Part shown: positions 19,405 to 29,464 of the stretch, one piece after another | Numbering within the stretch: position 1 is the stretch's first letter | How the letters are laid out: each line of letters begins with the position of its first letter | NCBI GenBank assembly: GCA_964517435.1 | Contig: CAZFEC010000002.1 | Span: forward strand, 1 to 64,000 | Length of the DNA stretch: 64,000 nucleotides | Direction of reading: 5' to 3' | Origin: BS150m-G50 sp964517435 | Lineage (GTDB): Bacteria > CAIWAD01 > BS150m-G50 | Made by a program: the position numbers and the translations under genes | The notes under the pieces: generated by a model | The model's database searches: none | Told to the model about the DNA's origin: nothing | What the model saw: the letters and a program-made list of their open reading frames with translations, nothing else

Positions 19405-19433
19405 TTGACTGACTAACGCGCTCTTTGTTAATT
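19405..19433 (+). promoter_or_regulatory. Possible promoter for small lipoprotein gene
   Basis: TTGACT (19405-19410), 17-bp spacer, TTAATT (19428-19433). The leader to the ATG at 19557 would be ~120 bases. Confidence 0.35.
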
Positions 19434-19556
19434 GCACCATTCAGGAGGGGAGTTCACGGCCCGAGGGGCCGCTGTCACCCTTGTAACGACAACAACGATG
19501 AGACCAAACCGGTGCGCCGTGACTGACGGCGGGCCGCAATATTCCAGGAGGATCCG

Positions 19557-19826
19557 ATGCGCACTGCTAAAAAAACCTTCGTTCACATCCTGACCGGACT
19601 GTTCCTGCTTTCCCTGTTTAACCTCACCGCCTGCACCAAGTACGCCAAGGATGAGGATCTCAAGCAGTTGAGCGAGCAGAAGGCAGCCGCCGAAGGTGCG
19701 GAGAGGGAATTGGATGCGAAGCGGGCGGAGCAGCGCCAACTGGAGCAGGAGCTGGCTGAGAAGCAGGCCGAACTGCAGGAAGTCGCGGAAACCAGAGACG
19801 AAGTCCAGAAGAGAGCCGGCCAGTAA
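19557..19826 (+). CDS. Small coiled-coil lipoprotein
   Basis: 89 residues. The signal peptide ends in the lipobox LTAC (Cys ~26). The mature part is almost entirely a charged, Ala/Glu/Gln/Lys-rich heptad coiled coil, similar in design to Lpp/Braun-type or YbgF-like small lipoproteins, but without a C-terminal Lys motif for peptidoglycan attachment. RBS AGGAGG is ideal. It is likely abundant and anchored in the outer membrane, forming a trimeric or dimeric helix. Specific function unknown. Confidence 0.75.
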   Translation: MRTAKKTFVHILTGLFLLSLFNLTACTKYAKDEDLKQLSEQKAAAEGAERELDAKRAEQRQLEQELAEKQAELQEVAETRDEVQKRAGQ

Positions 19827-20001
19827 GCTCTCATCAGACAGCAGCAGCTGTCTGCCTGAGATGTCGTGATGCCCCGCCGGCGATGCTCCTTTCGAAAACC
19901 TGGCTCTTACAAAACCTGGGCATCACCTAATAGTGTCTCCCGGCCATCCTGCCTCGCAGCTGAACCGGTGCCGGGCAACACTATCGTTAATCGGGACACT
20001 G

Positions 20002-20970
20002 ATGGAATTTGATGATGAAAGTACCGTCCCGCTCCATAGTTCGGTAGATCCGGCTATACTGCTCGGAGCGGGGGACATCAATCTTAAGTACATCCAGGAA
20101 CTCTTCCAGGCGCAAATCGTATTACGCGACAACGAGTTGCGGATACTGTCCTGCGCGAAGCAGGCCGACAAACTCCCCGCCTTTCTGCGCGAATGCATCA
20201 ACGCGATCCGGATGAACGGCAAGCTGGAGATCGACGATCTCGAGATTATGCGCAGTGCCATGCTGATCGACGGAGCCCCGCGTTACCAGACCCAATCCAC
20301 CATTCTGCAGACTCCCAAGTGTGTCATTCAATGCAAGACCCGCGGTCAGGAGCGTTTCTACCGACTGGCGCGCGAGAAGGATATCACTTTCGCGATCGGT
20401 CCCGCCGGCACCGGTAAAACCTATCTCGCGGTCGCGATCGCTCTCCAGCGGCTGCTCAACCGCGAAGTGGAACGGGTGATTCTCTCCCGTCCCGCCGTGG
20501 AAGCGGGTGAAAACCTGGGCTACCTGCCGGGCGACCTCAAGATGAAAATCGATCCCTACCTGCGCCCGCTCTACGATTCCCTCTTCGATATGCTGGAAGG
20601 CACGCGCCTGAAAAGGCTGCTGGACGGCGATATCATCGAGGTCTGCCCGCTGGGCTACATGCGGGGCCGGACGTTGAACAACGCCTTCATCATCCTGGAT
20701 GAGGCGCAGAATACAACACCCAACCAGATGAAAATGTTCCTGACCCGCCTCGGTGTCGGCTCGCACGCGATCATCACCGGGGATGTAACGCAGGTGGACC
20801 TGCCTTCCAACACCCAGAGCGGCCTGCTGAGCGCCCGGGCCGTCTGCAAGGATATCGAGGGTATCGGTTTCCTGACGCTGGGGCGTGAGGATGTCGTTCG
20901 TCACCGGCTGGTGCGGGATATCATCGCGGCCTACGAAAAAAACGACGGGAAGTCCAATGGCATGGCTTAA
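20002..20970 (+). CDS. phoH: PhoH-family ATPase
   Basis: 322 residues, usual for PhoH/YbeZ. Walker A GPAGTGKTYLAV (~132-143), Walker B AFIILDEAQNT (~230) and the SRPAVEAGENLGYLPGDL segment are typical. PhoH/YbeZ is a putative RNA-associated ATPase that acts with YbeY in rRNA maturation; ybeY is two genes downstream, supporting this. The start is set to ATG 20002 because the extension to 19933 lacks a ribosome site. The end overlaps pgpH by 14 bp. Confidence 0.93.
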   Translation: MEFDDESTVPLHSSVDPAILLGAGDINLKYIQELFQAQIVLRDNELRILSCAKQADKLPAFLRECINAIRMNGKLEIDDLEIMRSAMLIDGAPRYQTQSTILQTPKCVIQCKTRGQERFYRLAREKDITFAIGPAGTGKTYLAVAIALQRLLNREVERVILSRPAVEAGENLGYLPGDLKMKIDPYLRPLYDSLFDMLEGTRLKRLLDGDIIEVCPLGYMRGRTLNNAFIILDEAQNTTPNQMKMFLTRLGVGSHAIITGDVTQVDLPSNTQSGLLSARAVCKDIEGIGFLTLGREDVVRHRLVRDIIAAYEKNDGKSNGMA

Positions 20971-23083
20971 AAACAGCTGGGGTTCCGTGCTGACGATTCT
21001 GCGGGATAATTATCTCCAGATTATCCTCCTGTTGATCTTCTCCATCCTGGTGTCGCTGCTCTATCCTTCCGGGCGCAGTTTCAAGTATACCGATCTGCAT
21101 GTGGGCGACATCAGCCCACTGGCCATCGAGGCACCGGTGGATTTCGAGGTTCTGAAGAGCGACGATCAGATCCGCCGCGACCGGGAAGCCATCCGTCTGT
21201 CGATCAATCCCGTCTTCAGCGCCCGGGATACGCTGGCTGCTCATTATCGCACCGTCATGGAGCGGTTGTTCGACTCGCTGCTGGACACGACCGCCGCGGA
21301 GTGGGTGGTGCCCCCGCCCCTGGCGCTGGACATGACCGGCGTCGACGAGATGGACTACGCCGCGATTGAACGGTTAAGTCTCGCTCTGCAGCGCGTACTG
21401 AACGGTGTCGCCGGTCAATTCATCATCTCCCCCGAGGACCTGGTCCGGGTGGAGGACTTCGAACGGATCAATGTCGCCCGCGGCGCGATTGAACGGGTGG
21501 TGCCACACGGCAGTCTCATCTCCACCGCCAGGCTCAGTACGCAGATCGTCGAGCGGCTGGAGAAGCACTATCCCCAGCTCGAACAGCCGGTCGGCTACCG
21601 CGTGGGCGTGGAAATCCTCCGCCAGCTGCTGGGTCCCAACATCGTCTACAACCGGGCGGAAACCGAACGCCTGGTGCAGGAGGCGATCGACCGGGTGCCG
21701 ATCGCTCACGGTTACGTCAGGAGCGGTGAATTGATCGTGGACCGCCATGAACGTATCACGCCGGAGGCGATGGGCAAGATCCGCAGCCTGGGCCGCAAAC
21801 TGGCCACCCGGCAGCAAAGCAACGGCAACGACGACTGGTCATTGCTGGGCCGGTTGCTGTTGACGCTGGTTTTCGTCGGTCTGATGACGGTGTACCTGTA
21901 TGTCTTCCGGCCCGCGATCTTCAGCGATCTGCGGCAGATGCCGGCGCTGTTGACCGTGCTGCTCCTGATCCTGGCGGTGGTGCGGCTGGAGTTCAACTAT
22001 GATCTGGGGGTCTATGTCACCCCGATCCCGCTGCTGGCGATCCTGCTCACCCTGATTTTCGATCTGCGGATCTCCTTCTTCCTGCTGATCCTGATGACGC
22101 TGCTGGCCGGATCGATCTACGGCAACGACTTCACCTACCTCCTGGTCGCGGTGGTCACCGGTATCTGTGCCGCCTGGACCGTGCGCAACCTGCAACGGCA
22201 TCGCCGGTTATTGGTCACCAGCCTGGTGATCCTGATCGTCTTCGTCATCACCAATTTCGGGTTGAAGCTGGCAAACTTCACCCTCTCCGGCACCGAGAAG
22301 CAGGAGCTGCTCTACGCCACCATCACCGCGGCGGCGACGCCGCTGGCAGCGCTGTTCCTGCTCTGGCTGCTCCGGTTGATCTTCGGCGTGACCAACAACC
22401 TGCAGCTGATCAAGCTGGCGCGTATCGAGCATCCGCTGTTGCGCAAACTCGCCCTGGCCGCGCCCGGCACTTTCAAACTCACCGTTCAGGTAGGGAGCCT
22501 GGCGGAAACGGCCGCCCGGGAGATCGGCGCAAATCCGCTGCTGAGCCGGGCCGGCGCTTATTTCCGCGATCTGGGTAAGACGCTCAACGCGGAAGTCTTC
22601 CGCGAGAACCGCGGCAAGCTGCTCGATCCACCGGTGCTGGAACTGGCGCCTGTGATCCGCAAACACCTGCAGGCGGGGGTGGCCATTGCGCGACAACATC
22701 ATCTGCCGATCGCGTTGATCGATATCATTCGCCAGCACCACGGGGCTTCGCGACTGGATCACCTGCTGGAACGCGCCCACAGTGAAACCGACAGCGCGGA
22801 CATTCGCACCGCCGAATTCCGGTATCCGGGCGAACTGCCGCAGACACCGGAATCCTCCATCGTAATGCTGGCCGATGCCGTCGGCGGGGCAGTCTTCAGT
22901 CAGGGTGTGACCACCCGGGAGGAGGTAGACCAGCTGGTAGGTATCGTGATCCAGGAGAAGGTTAACGCCGGCCAGCTGGATCGTTCAAGTCTGACGATCA
23001 GCAATCTGCGGGGTGTGCGTGATGCGTTTGTCGAGCAGCTGTCAGAGCAATCGGAGTCAACTCCTCCCGCCGGGGAGGCCTAA
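20957..23083 (+). CDS. PgpH/YqfF-like 7TM HD-domain protein with degenerate catalytic site
   Basis: 708 residues. Architecture: N-terminal helix (~16-34), extracytoplasmic 7TMR-HDED domain (~40-300), about seven membrane helices (~300-470), cytoplasmic HD-type domain (~490-690). PgpH proteins hydrolyse c-di-AMP. In the family the HD domain carries PGTYHHS and YYHDIGK; here these read PGTFKLT (~502-508) and YFRDLGK (~534-540), so the first His and the His of the HD dyad are missing, while IIRQHHG (~590) and MLADAV (~637) remain. Hydrolysis is therefore doubtful. ATG 20957 gives the expected start MAWLKN. The order phoH-pgpH-ybeY is conserved in many bacteria. Confidence 0.9.
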   Translation: MAWLKNSWGSVLTILRDNYLQIILLLIFSILVSLLYPSGRSFKYTDLHVGDISPLAIEAPVDFEVLKSDDQIRRDREAIRLSINPVFSARDTLAAHYRTVMERLFDSLLDTTAAEWVVPPPLALDMTGVDEMDYAAIERLSLALQRVLNGVAGQFIISPEDLVRVEDFERINVARGAIERVVPHGSLISTARLSTQIVERLEKHYPQLEQPVGYRVGVEILRQLLGPNIVYNRAETERLVQEAIDRVPIAHGYVRSGELIVDRHERITPEAMGKIRSLGRKLATRQQSNGNDDWSLLGRLLLTLVFVGLMTVYLYVFRPAIFSDLRQMPALLTVLLLILAVVRLEFNYDLGVYVTPIPLLAILLTLIFDLRISFFLLILMTLLAGSIYGNDFTYLLVAVVTGICAAWTVRNLQRHRRLLVTSLVILIVFVITNFGLKLANFTLSGTEKQELLYATITAAATPLAALFLLWLLRLIFGVTNNLQLIKLARIEHPLLRKLALAAPGTFKLTVQVGSLAETAAREIGANPLLSRAGAYFRDLGKTLNAEVFRENRGKLLDPPVLELAPVIRKHLQAGVAIARQHHLPIALIDIIRQHHGASRLDHLLERAHSETDSADIRTAEFRYPGELPQTPESSIVMLADAVGGAVFSQGVTTREEVDQLVGIVIQEKVNAGQLDRSSLTISNLRGVRDAFVEQLSEQSESTPPAGEA

Positions 23084-23093
23084 CGATACGCCG

Positions 23094-23527
23094 ATGACAG
23101 GAAACCGAATCGACATTTACAACGAAACCGGAGCGCGCATCAACCGCGCGGTTCTAGCCTGCATCGCGCGACGGATATTGAAACTGGAGTCTGTCAGCGC
23201 CGCAACTATCAGCGTGGTGCTGGTGGACAACCGGGAGATCACCCGGTTGAACGAGGAGTACCTGAGCCATTCCGGACCGACCGATGTGATCGCTTTCCGG
23301 TATGAAGAGGAGGCGTTGCAGGGGGATGTGTTTGTGTCGTACGAACAGGCCGGCCGGCAAGCGGCAATCTATACAGTCTCCCTGAACAACGAACTGGCGC
23401 GATTGATGATACACGGGTTGTTACACCTGATCGGACATGAGGACGACACCCCGGCCCGGCGCGCCGCCATGCACCGCCGAGAGAACCGTTACCTGGCGGA
23501 GTTACAGCGGTTGCACACGGTTAGCAA

Positions 23528-23543
<16 letters not shown>
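23094..23543 (+). CDS. ybeY: Endoribonuclease/rRNA maturation factor YbeY
   Basis: 149 residues. The zinc site HGLLHLIGHEDD (~107-118) matches the HGxLHLxGHD signature, with the last His replaced by an acidic pair in a position that varies in the family. The core LNEEYLSHSGPTDVIAF is also typical (normally R-KDxPTDVLSF). YbeY participates in 16S rRNA 3'-end maturation and ribosome quality control. The ATG at 23094 follows GGGGAGG; the longer frame would lie in pgpH. It overlaps corC by 16 bp. Confidence 0.93.
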
Positions 23544-24812
<1,269 letters not shown>

Positions 24813-24829
<17 letters not shown>

Positions 24830-25376
24830 GTATAGAACCGCCGAGCTGCTGGCCAAGCTGCACACCCGCAGGGTTGCGGCCGAGGAACCGGTTTCGATCG
24901 TGCAGGAAGTGCGGGAGGCTCAGGCGCTGCTGGTGCTGATGCCCCGAGAAGCACACCAGTTCGAACAGGCCAACTACGTGCTCTCCCAACTGCATGAACA
25001 GGCGACGAACCTGCGAATTCACACTTTCGTCAACGAGATCTACAAAACCTGGTTGGACCGCCCCCTGATCGCCAATGCCGTTATCTACAACGAGAAGGAC
25101 TTCAGCCGGGTGACCGGTCTGCCCCGCAACGAGCTGGTCAACCACATTGCCAGCCTGGAATGCAACATCGTCCTGGATCTCAACCTGGAGTACAACCTGC
25201 AGGCGGCGTACCTGGCCGCCATTTCACAGGCCAAAGTGCGCATCGGCCTCGACCGCGTTGAAAACAGGTTCATGAACGTGTTGATCCAGGTGCAGGCAGA
25301 GGACCCGCGCGAACGCTATCAGAAATTCGCCAACCAGGTCATGCACAGCTTTTTCGGCGGTACCGGATCGCTATAG
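24813..25376 (+). CDS. Unknown protein, weakly glycosyltransferase-9-like
   Basis: 187 residues, overlapping the CorC gene by 17 bp, so probably coexpressed. The middle has alternating hydrophobic strands (ALLVLMPRE, NIVLDLNLEYNLQAAYLAA) and KVRIGLDRVENRFMNVLIQV, which recalls the N-terminal half of heptosyltransferase-like GT-B folds, but the second nucleotide-sugar-binding half is absent. No signal peptide. It may be a degenerate GT-like scaffold found in FCB genomes. Function not assignable. Confidence 0.65.
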
Positions 25377-25490
25377 GCGAACCGCAGTGCCACTGCGTGG
25401 TGAAGTGCTGGCGGCGAATGCCGGGTTCATCAGCCAACACACCCTCTCGGCAACGGTAACTTAAGATCAACCGCTAGGAGTAATCCGACC

Positions 25491-27338
25491 ATGCGCCTTG
25501 TGCCGATTATCCCCATTATTCTGATGACCACTGCCGCCGGCATCGCCACCGGGCAGCTGCTGGGACGGGATGTACCCCAGCCTCTGGAGCTGTCGTTGAA
25601 AACCACCGAAATCGAGCTGCAATACAGCGATGTCTTCGATATCAATCGCTGCATACCTCAACAAGGCACCGAGCGGGGATTGCAGATCCGTCTGCCCGCG
25701 CAACTCTCCGGGCGGGTATACTACGGCCCCTGGGAGCTGGAAGCCGATCCGCCCCGTCCCCGCCTGCGCAAGAGCACGCGGCTGCGCGACGGGGAGGCGG
25801 ACCTGAACCTGGCGTCCCTGATGAATTATCCCAACGACATCGCCGACTTCGACCAGCGGCAGGAGGGAGATGTCGCGCTCCAGTTCGAAATCTGGGATCC
25901 GGACGCGGCTGAGGTAATGGTCATCCGGCGGACGGTGCATTTCCGTTTCGTCGACGGGCGTTTTCAGCGGGCGTTGACCTTCGTGGAGGAACCTTTCTAC
26001 AGCTGCGAGGTAAGCGACGGCGTGCCGGTGCCGGTGATCTCCTTCGCCGCCGACCGCCCGGTGGACGCACGGGTGCTGGTGGAGAAGCGGGAGCCCTACC
26101 TGTCGCCGCGGGGACAGCGGCGGCACGAAGTGAGGTTGACCGGTCTGCCCCCCGAGTCCACCCATCTGTACAGCGTTGAAATCACCGCACAGGGGGAAAC
26201 CACCCGGAGCCGCAACTACACATTCCGTGCGCCGCCCCTGCCCGGCGGCACCCAACCGTTCACCGCGATTCTGCTGTCCGATTGCCGCGCTGGTGTCGGT
26301 GCCGGCGAGCAGTCGGTCGAGGGAGTCAACCACGCGGTGCTTCAGCAGCTGTTGAGCCTGGCCCGGGCATACGATCCCGGCCTGATCCTGTTTCCCGGCG
26401 ACCTGGTCAACGGCTGGACCGATCAGCCGGACGCTTACCGCCGCCAGTTGCGGTCCTTCAAACGGGCGGTCGGCTCCACGGCCGGGTCGATTCCACTGTT
26501 TACCGGCATGGGCAACCACGAGAGCCTGCTCGATTTCTACGATGACGGCAGTCGCTGGGGAGTCGCGCTCGACCGGATGCCCTACGCCACCCAATCGGCC
26601 GAGGCTCTCTTCGCGGCGGAGTTCGCCAATCCCGGCGGGGGGCCGCCCCCCGAATCCGCCGCGGCGCCGCCCTACGACGAGACGGTCTACGCGTTGCCCT
26701 GGGGGGAAGTACTCTTCATCATGCTCAACAGCAACTACTGGTTCAGCACGCACCCGGAACAGTACGGCGGTAATGTCGAGGGAGGTATGCTGGATGCCCA
26801 GCTGGCCTGGCTGCGGGAGCAGGTCAATCGCGCCCAGGCCGATCCGGCGGTGCGCTGGATCGTCTACGCGACGCATGAGCCCACTTTTCCGAACGGCGGT
26901 CACCTGCACGATGCCATGTGGTACAACGGCGGCGCGCCGGCCGACAACCGGGGGCGCGACCGGCGGGAGGTGATTGAGCGGCGGGATCGCTGGTGGAGCA
27001 TCGTCGCCGGCGCCTCCAAGTCGCTGCTGGTGGTCCACGGCGATGAACACAACTACTGCCGGATGCTGGTCGACGCCGAAACGTCGGTGTATGCGGACGG
27101 GAGCGGCAATCCGGCTTTCCGGTATCCGGTCTGGCAGATCGTCAGCGGCGGGGCGGGGGCTCCCTACTATACGCAGGCGGACACCCCCTGGCGCGACAGT
27201 GTGATACGTTTTTCCACGCAGCAGCATTTCGTCGCCGTTGAGTTCAACGCGGGAAGCGCCTATCTGCGCACGGTGGCCGCTTCCGGTCAGGTGATCGACG
27301 AGGATGAGCTGAGCCGGATTCGCCCCGCGCACGATTAG
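25491..27338 (+). CDS. Secreted calcineurin-like metallophosphoesterase
   Basis: 615 residues with an N-terminal signal peptide (~1-22). A beta-rich region (~30-250) includes an FN3-like segment (LTGLPPESTHLYSVEI). The metallophosphoesterase domain (~255-560) has LLSDCRAG, LFPGDLVNG (GDxxx), TGMGNHES (GNHE) and HGDEHNY, i.e. most metal ligands of purple-acid-phosphatase-like enzymes; the first motif is DxR and not the usual DxH. Likely periplasmic or extracellular phosphate release. It stands alone, preceded by a TAGGAG ribosome site. Confidence 0.85.
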   Translation: MRLVPIIPIILMTTAAGIATGQLLGRDVPQPLELSLKTTEIELQYSDVFDINRCIPQQGTERGLQIRLPAQLSGRVYYGPWELEADPPRPRLRKSTRLRDGEADLNLASLMNYPNDIADFDQRQEGDVALQFEIWDPDAAEVMVIRRTVHFRFVDGRFQRALTFVEEPFYSCEVSDGVPVPVISFAADRPVDARVLVEKREPYLSPRGQRRHEVRLTGLPPESTHLYSVEITAQGETTRSRNYTFRAPPLPGGTQPFTAILLSDCRAGVGAGEQSVEGVNHAVLQQLLSLARAYDPGLILFPGDLVNGWTDQPDAYRRQLRSFKRAVGSTAGSIPLFTGMGNHESLLDFYDDGSRWGVALDRMPYATQSAEALFAAEFANPGGGPPPESAAAPPYDETVYALPWGEVLFIMLNSNYWFSTHPEQYGGNVEGGMLDAQLAWLREQVNRAQADPAVRWIVYATHEPTFPNGGHLHDAMWYNGGAPADNRGRDRREVIERRDRWWSIVAGASKSLLVVHGDEHNYCRMLVDAETSVYADGSGNPAFRYPVWQIVSGGAGAPYYTQADTPWRDSVIRFSTQQHFVAVEFNAGSAYLRTVAASGQVIDEDELSRIRPAHD

Positions 27339-27380
27339 ATTCACCGACCAAGCGCGGCAACATCAAAGCAGAGGTTGAGT

Positions 27381-28706
27381 ATGCAGCATTTCGAGATCGA
27401 CCTGGAGCGGCTGGAAGCGCAGGTACTGGGAGAGGAGTTCGGCATCGACGGCGACGAGGTTATGCGCGCCGGCCGGGAGGAAATCGACGTCGTACTGCAG
27501 AAGCTGCGTGAACAGGAAGCGGACTCCGAACTCACCTATCTCAACATCTATCGCGACGAGGAGGGCATCGCGGCGGTGCTGCAACTGGCGGCTGAGCTGC
27601 GGGGAACCTTCGACAACCTGCTGTTGATCGGGATCGGCGGCTCCAGCTGGGGAACGATCGCCATCCATACCGCCCTCAACCACACCTATCACAACGAGTG
27701 GGGGCATCAACCCCGTTTCTACGTCCTGGACAATTCCGATCCGGAAGAGCTGGAGGACCTGCTGGATGGCCTCGATCTCACCCGCACCTGCGTGAATGTC
27801 GTCAGTAAATCGGGAACCACGCCCGAGACGATGGCGAATTTCGCTATCCTGATGGAGCAGCTGCAACAGGCCGATCCCGCCGGCTGGGCCGCCCGGGTGG
27901 TAGTAACAACGGATGCCCCCGGCACAGGGGAGAGTCTGCTGCTGCAGATGGCTGAGACCTACGGTTGGCACCGGTTGCCGATACCGCCGCGCGTGGGCGG
28001 GCGCTTCTCGCTGCTGACCGCGGTTGGTCTTTTCCCCGCGGCGCTGCTGGGCGTGCCGGTGGAGCGCCTGCTGACCGGCGCGCGTGATACAACCGTCGCC
28101 ATGCTGGAGCCGCACAGTGAGCTGATCAGATCTGTAATCGTGTCACGCGCCTTCCTTCGTAAACGGGAACGCAACATCATGGTGCTGATGCCCTACCATC
28201 GCCGGCTGCGTTATGTCAGTAATTGGTATATGCAGCTCTGGGCCGAAAGTCTAGGCAAGAAGCACGACCAGCAGGGCAGGGTGGTCCACAACGGCACGAC
28301 CCCCCTCGGCGCTCTCGGTGCCGCCGACCAGCATTCCCTCAATCAGCTCTTCATGGAAGGCCCGCCGGACAAGCTGATCACCTTCCTGCGGGTGGAGCGG
28401 TTCCAGCGTTCGCGACCGATACCGAAGCTGGTCGAGAAGCATGAACCGATCGCCTGGCTGGCCGGACATACCTTAGCGGAACTGATCAACGCCCAGCAGA
28501 CGGCGACCGCCGCGGCGTTGGCGCGGGAACAGAAAGGCAGCCGCACCATCTCCCTGCCGTCGCTGACACCGGAATCCCTGGGCGCCCTCTTCCAGTACTT
28601 CGCGGTGGAAACGCATATCTGCGGTCTGCTGGACGGCGTCAATCCCTTCGATCAACCCGGAGTCGAGTTGGGCAAGCAACTCACCAGAGCCAGTCTCGCA
28701 CCGTAG
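27381..28706 (+). CDS. pgi: Glucose-6-phosphate isomerase
   Basis: Interconverts glucose-6-P and fructose-6-P. 441 residues from ATG 27381 (AGAGG six bases upstream); a TTG two codons earlier is possible. Signatures: LLIGIGGSSWGTIA (~75), NVVSKSGTTPETMANF (~136), GGRFSLLTAVGLFPA (~205) and the catalytic region QLFMEGPPDKLITF (~320). The length is that of the shorter Gram-positive/archaeal-like PGI form, not the 550-residue enterobacterial form. A GTGATACA word occurs in it at 28084, the first of the dense cluster. Confidence 0.95.
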   Translation: MQHFEIDLERLEAQVLGEEFGIDGDEVMRAGREEIDVVLQKLREQEADSELTYLNIYRDEEGIAAVLQLAAELRGTFDNLLLIGIGGSSWGTIAIHTALNHTYHNEWGHQPRFYVLDNSDPEELEDLLDGLDLTRTCVNVVSKSGTTPETMANFAILMEQLQQADPAGWAARVVVTTDAPGTGESLLLQMAETYGWHRLPIPPRVGGRFSLLTAVGLFPAALLGVPVERLLTGARDTTVAMLEPHSELIRSVIVSRAFLRKRERNIMVLMPYHRRLRYVSNWYMQLWAESLGKKHDQQGRVVHNGTTPLGALGAADQHSLNQLFMEGPPDKLITFLRVERFQRSRPIPKLVEKHEPIAWLAGHTLAELINAQQTATAAALAREQKGSRTISLPSLTPESLGALFQYFAVETHICGLLDGVNPFDQPGVELGKQLTRASLAP

Positions 28707-28891
28707 GTTTGAGGATCAGCCGCTGAGGAGAGAGCGACCACAGGCCCCGCAGGAAATCCCTGATCCCACAACTTAAACCAGTGCTTTAACTAACTCTTTG
28801 AAAACACGAAATATTAATAATGTGTCACGACTGATATGATATTTCACACCTTGATTTGAACAACCACTTGAAGAGAAATAGGACAAATCCC

Positions 28892-28920
28892 TTGACAAAA
28901 TGGGATGTTTGGACTTATTT
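28892..28920 (+). promoter_or_regulatory. Candidate promoter of the dcw cluster
   Basis: TTGACA (28892-28897), 17-bp spacer, TTATTT (28915-28920), directly upstream of the MraZ box triplet and mraZ. The surrounding 28.75-28.95 kb is AT-rich relative to the genes. Confidence 0.55.
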
Positions 28921-28930
28921 GAGGTCAAAA

Positions 28931-28960
28931 GTGGTTAATTGTGGTCAGAGGTGGTCAATT
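28931..28960 (+). promoter_or_regulatory. MraZ operator: three GTGGT boxes at 10-bp spacing
   Basis: GTGGTTAATT, GTGGTCAGAG and GTGGTCAATT follow one another exactly every 10 bp. MraZ is known to bind three to four TGGG/GTGG-type boxes spaced 10 bp in its own promoter region. The third box overlaps the probable ribosome site AGAGGTGG of mraZ, so binding could block both transcription and translation start. Confidence 0.8.
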
Positions 28961-28961
28961 C

Positions 28962-29417
28962 TTGAGTAACGTATCCTTCCGTTTCATGGGCAATTACTTG
29001 AAAACCCTTGATGACAAAGGGCGAATCAAGCTCCCACCCATATTCAAAGAAGCCCTGATTACTGATGATTCGACAGTTGTGCTGACACGCAATCTGGACG
29101 GAAGTATTAATCTCTACCCGCGTGAAGAATACAACAAACTGGCCGGCTCTCTCTCCAGTTTGTCGAGAGGCAGCCAAGCCACGCGTACCCTGGTGCGCCT
29201 GCTGATCGCGGAATCGTTCGAGTGCGTGATCGATGCGCAGAGCCGCATCAATATTCCCGCCAACCTGCTGCGCGCGGCCGGCTTGAGTGAAACCCGCCAG
29301 GTGATAATTGCCGGGGTAGGGAATTTTATCCAGATCTGGCAGCCTGACCGTTACGAGAAGTCCCTTGAAAATATGGACCTCGACTCCATTGGAGAGGACC
29401 TGGATATTCAACTCTAG
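28962..29417 (+). CDS. mraZ: Transcriptional regulator MraZ
   Basis: 151 residues, AbrB/SpoVT-type double DNA-binding fold that autoregulates the dcw cluster. First domain: RFMGNYLKTLDDKGRIKLP; second: INIPANLLRAAGL. I take TTG 28962 as start because AGAGGTGG is seven bases upstream and the resulting MSNVSFRFMGNY aligns with the family start; the ATG at 28986 would cut into the first strand. Three MraZ boxes lie immediately upstream. Followed by rsmH after 47 bp. Confidence 0.93.
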   Translation: MSNVSFRFMGNYLKTLDDKGRIKLPPIFKEALITDDSTVVLTRNLDGSINLYPREEYNKLAGSLSSLSRGSQATRTLVRLLIAESFECVIDAQSRINIPANLLRAAGLSETRQVIIAGVGNFIQIWQPDRYEKSLENMDLDSIGEDLDIQL

Positions 29418-29464
29418 AGGCGGGGACCGACGCTCGCCTTCGCAAAATTAGCACGCAAAATCCG

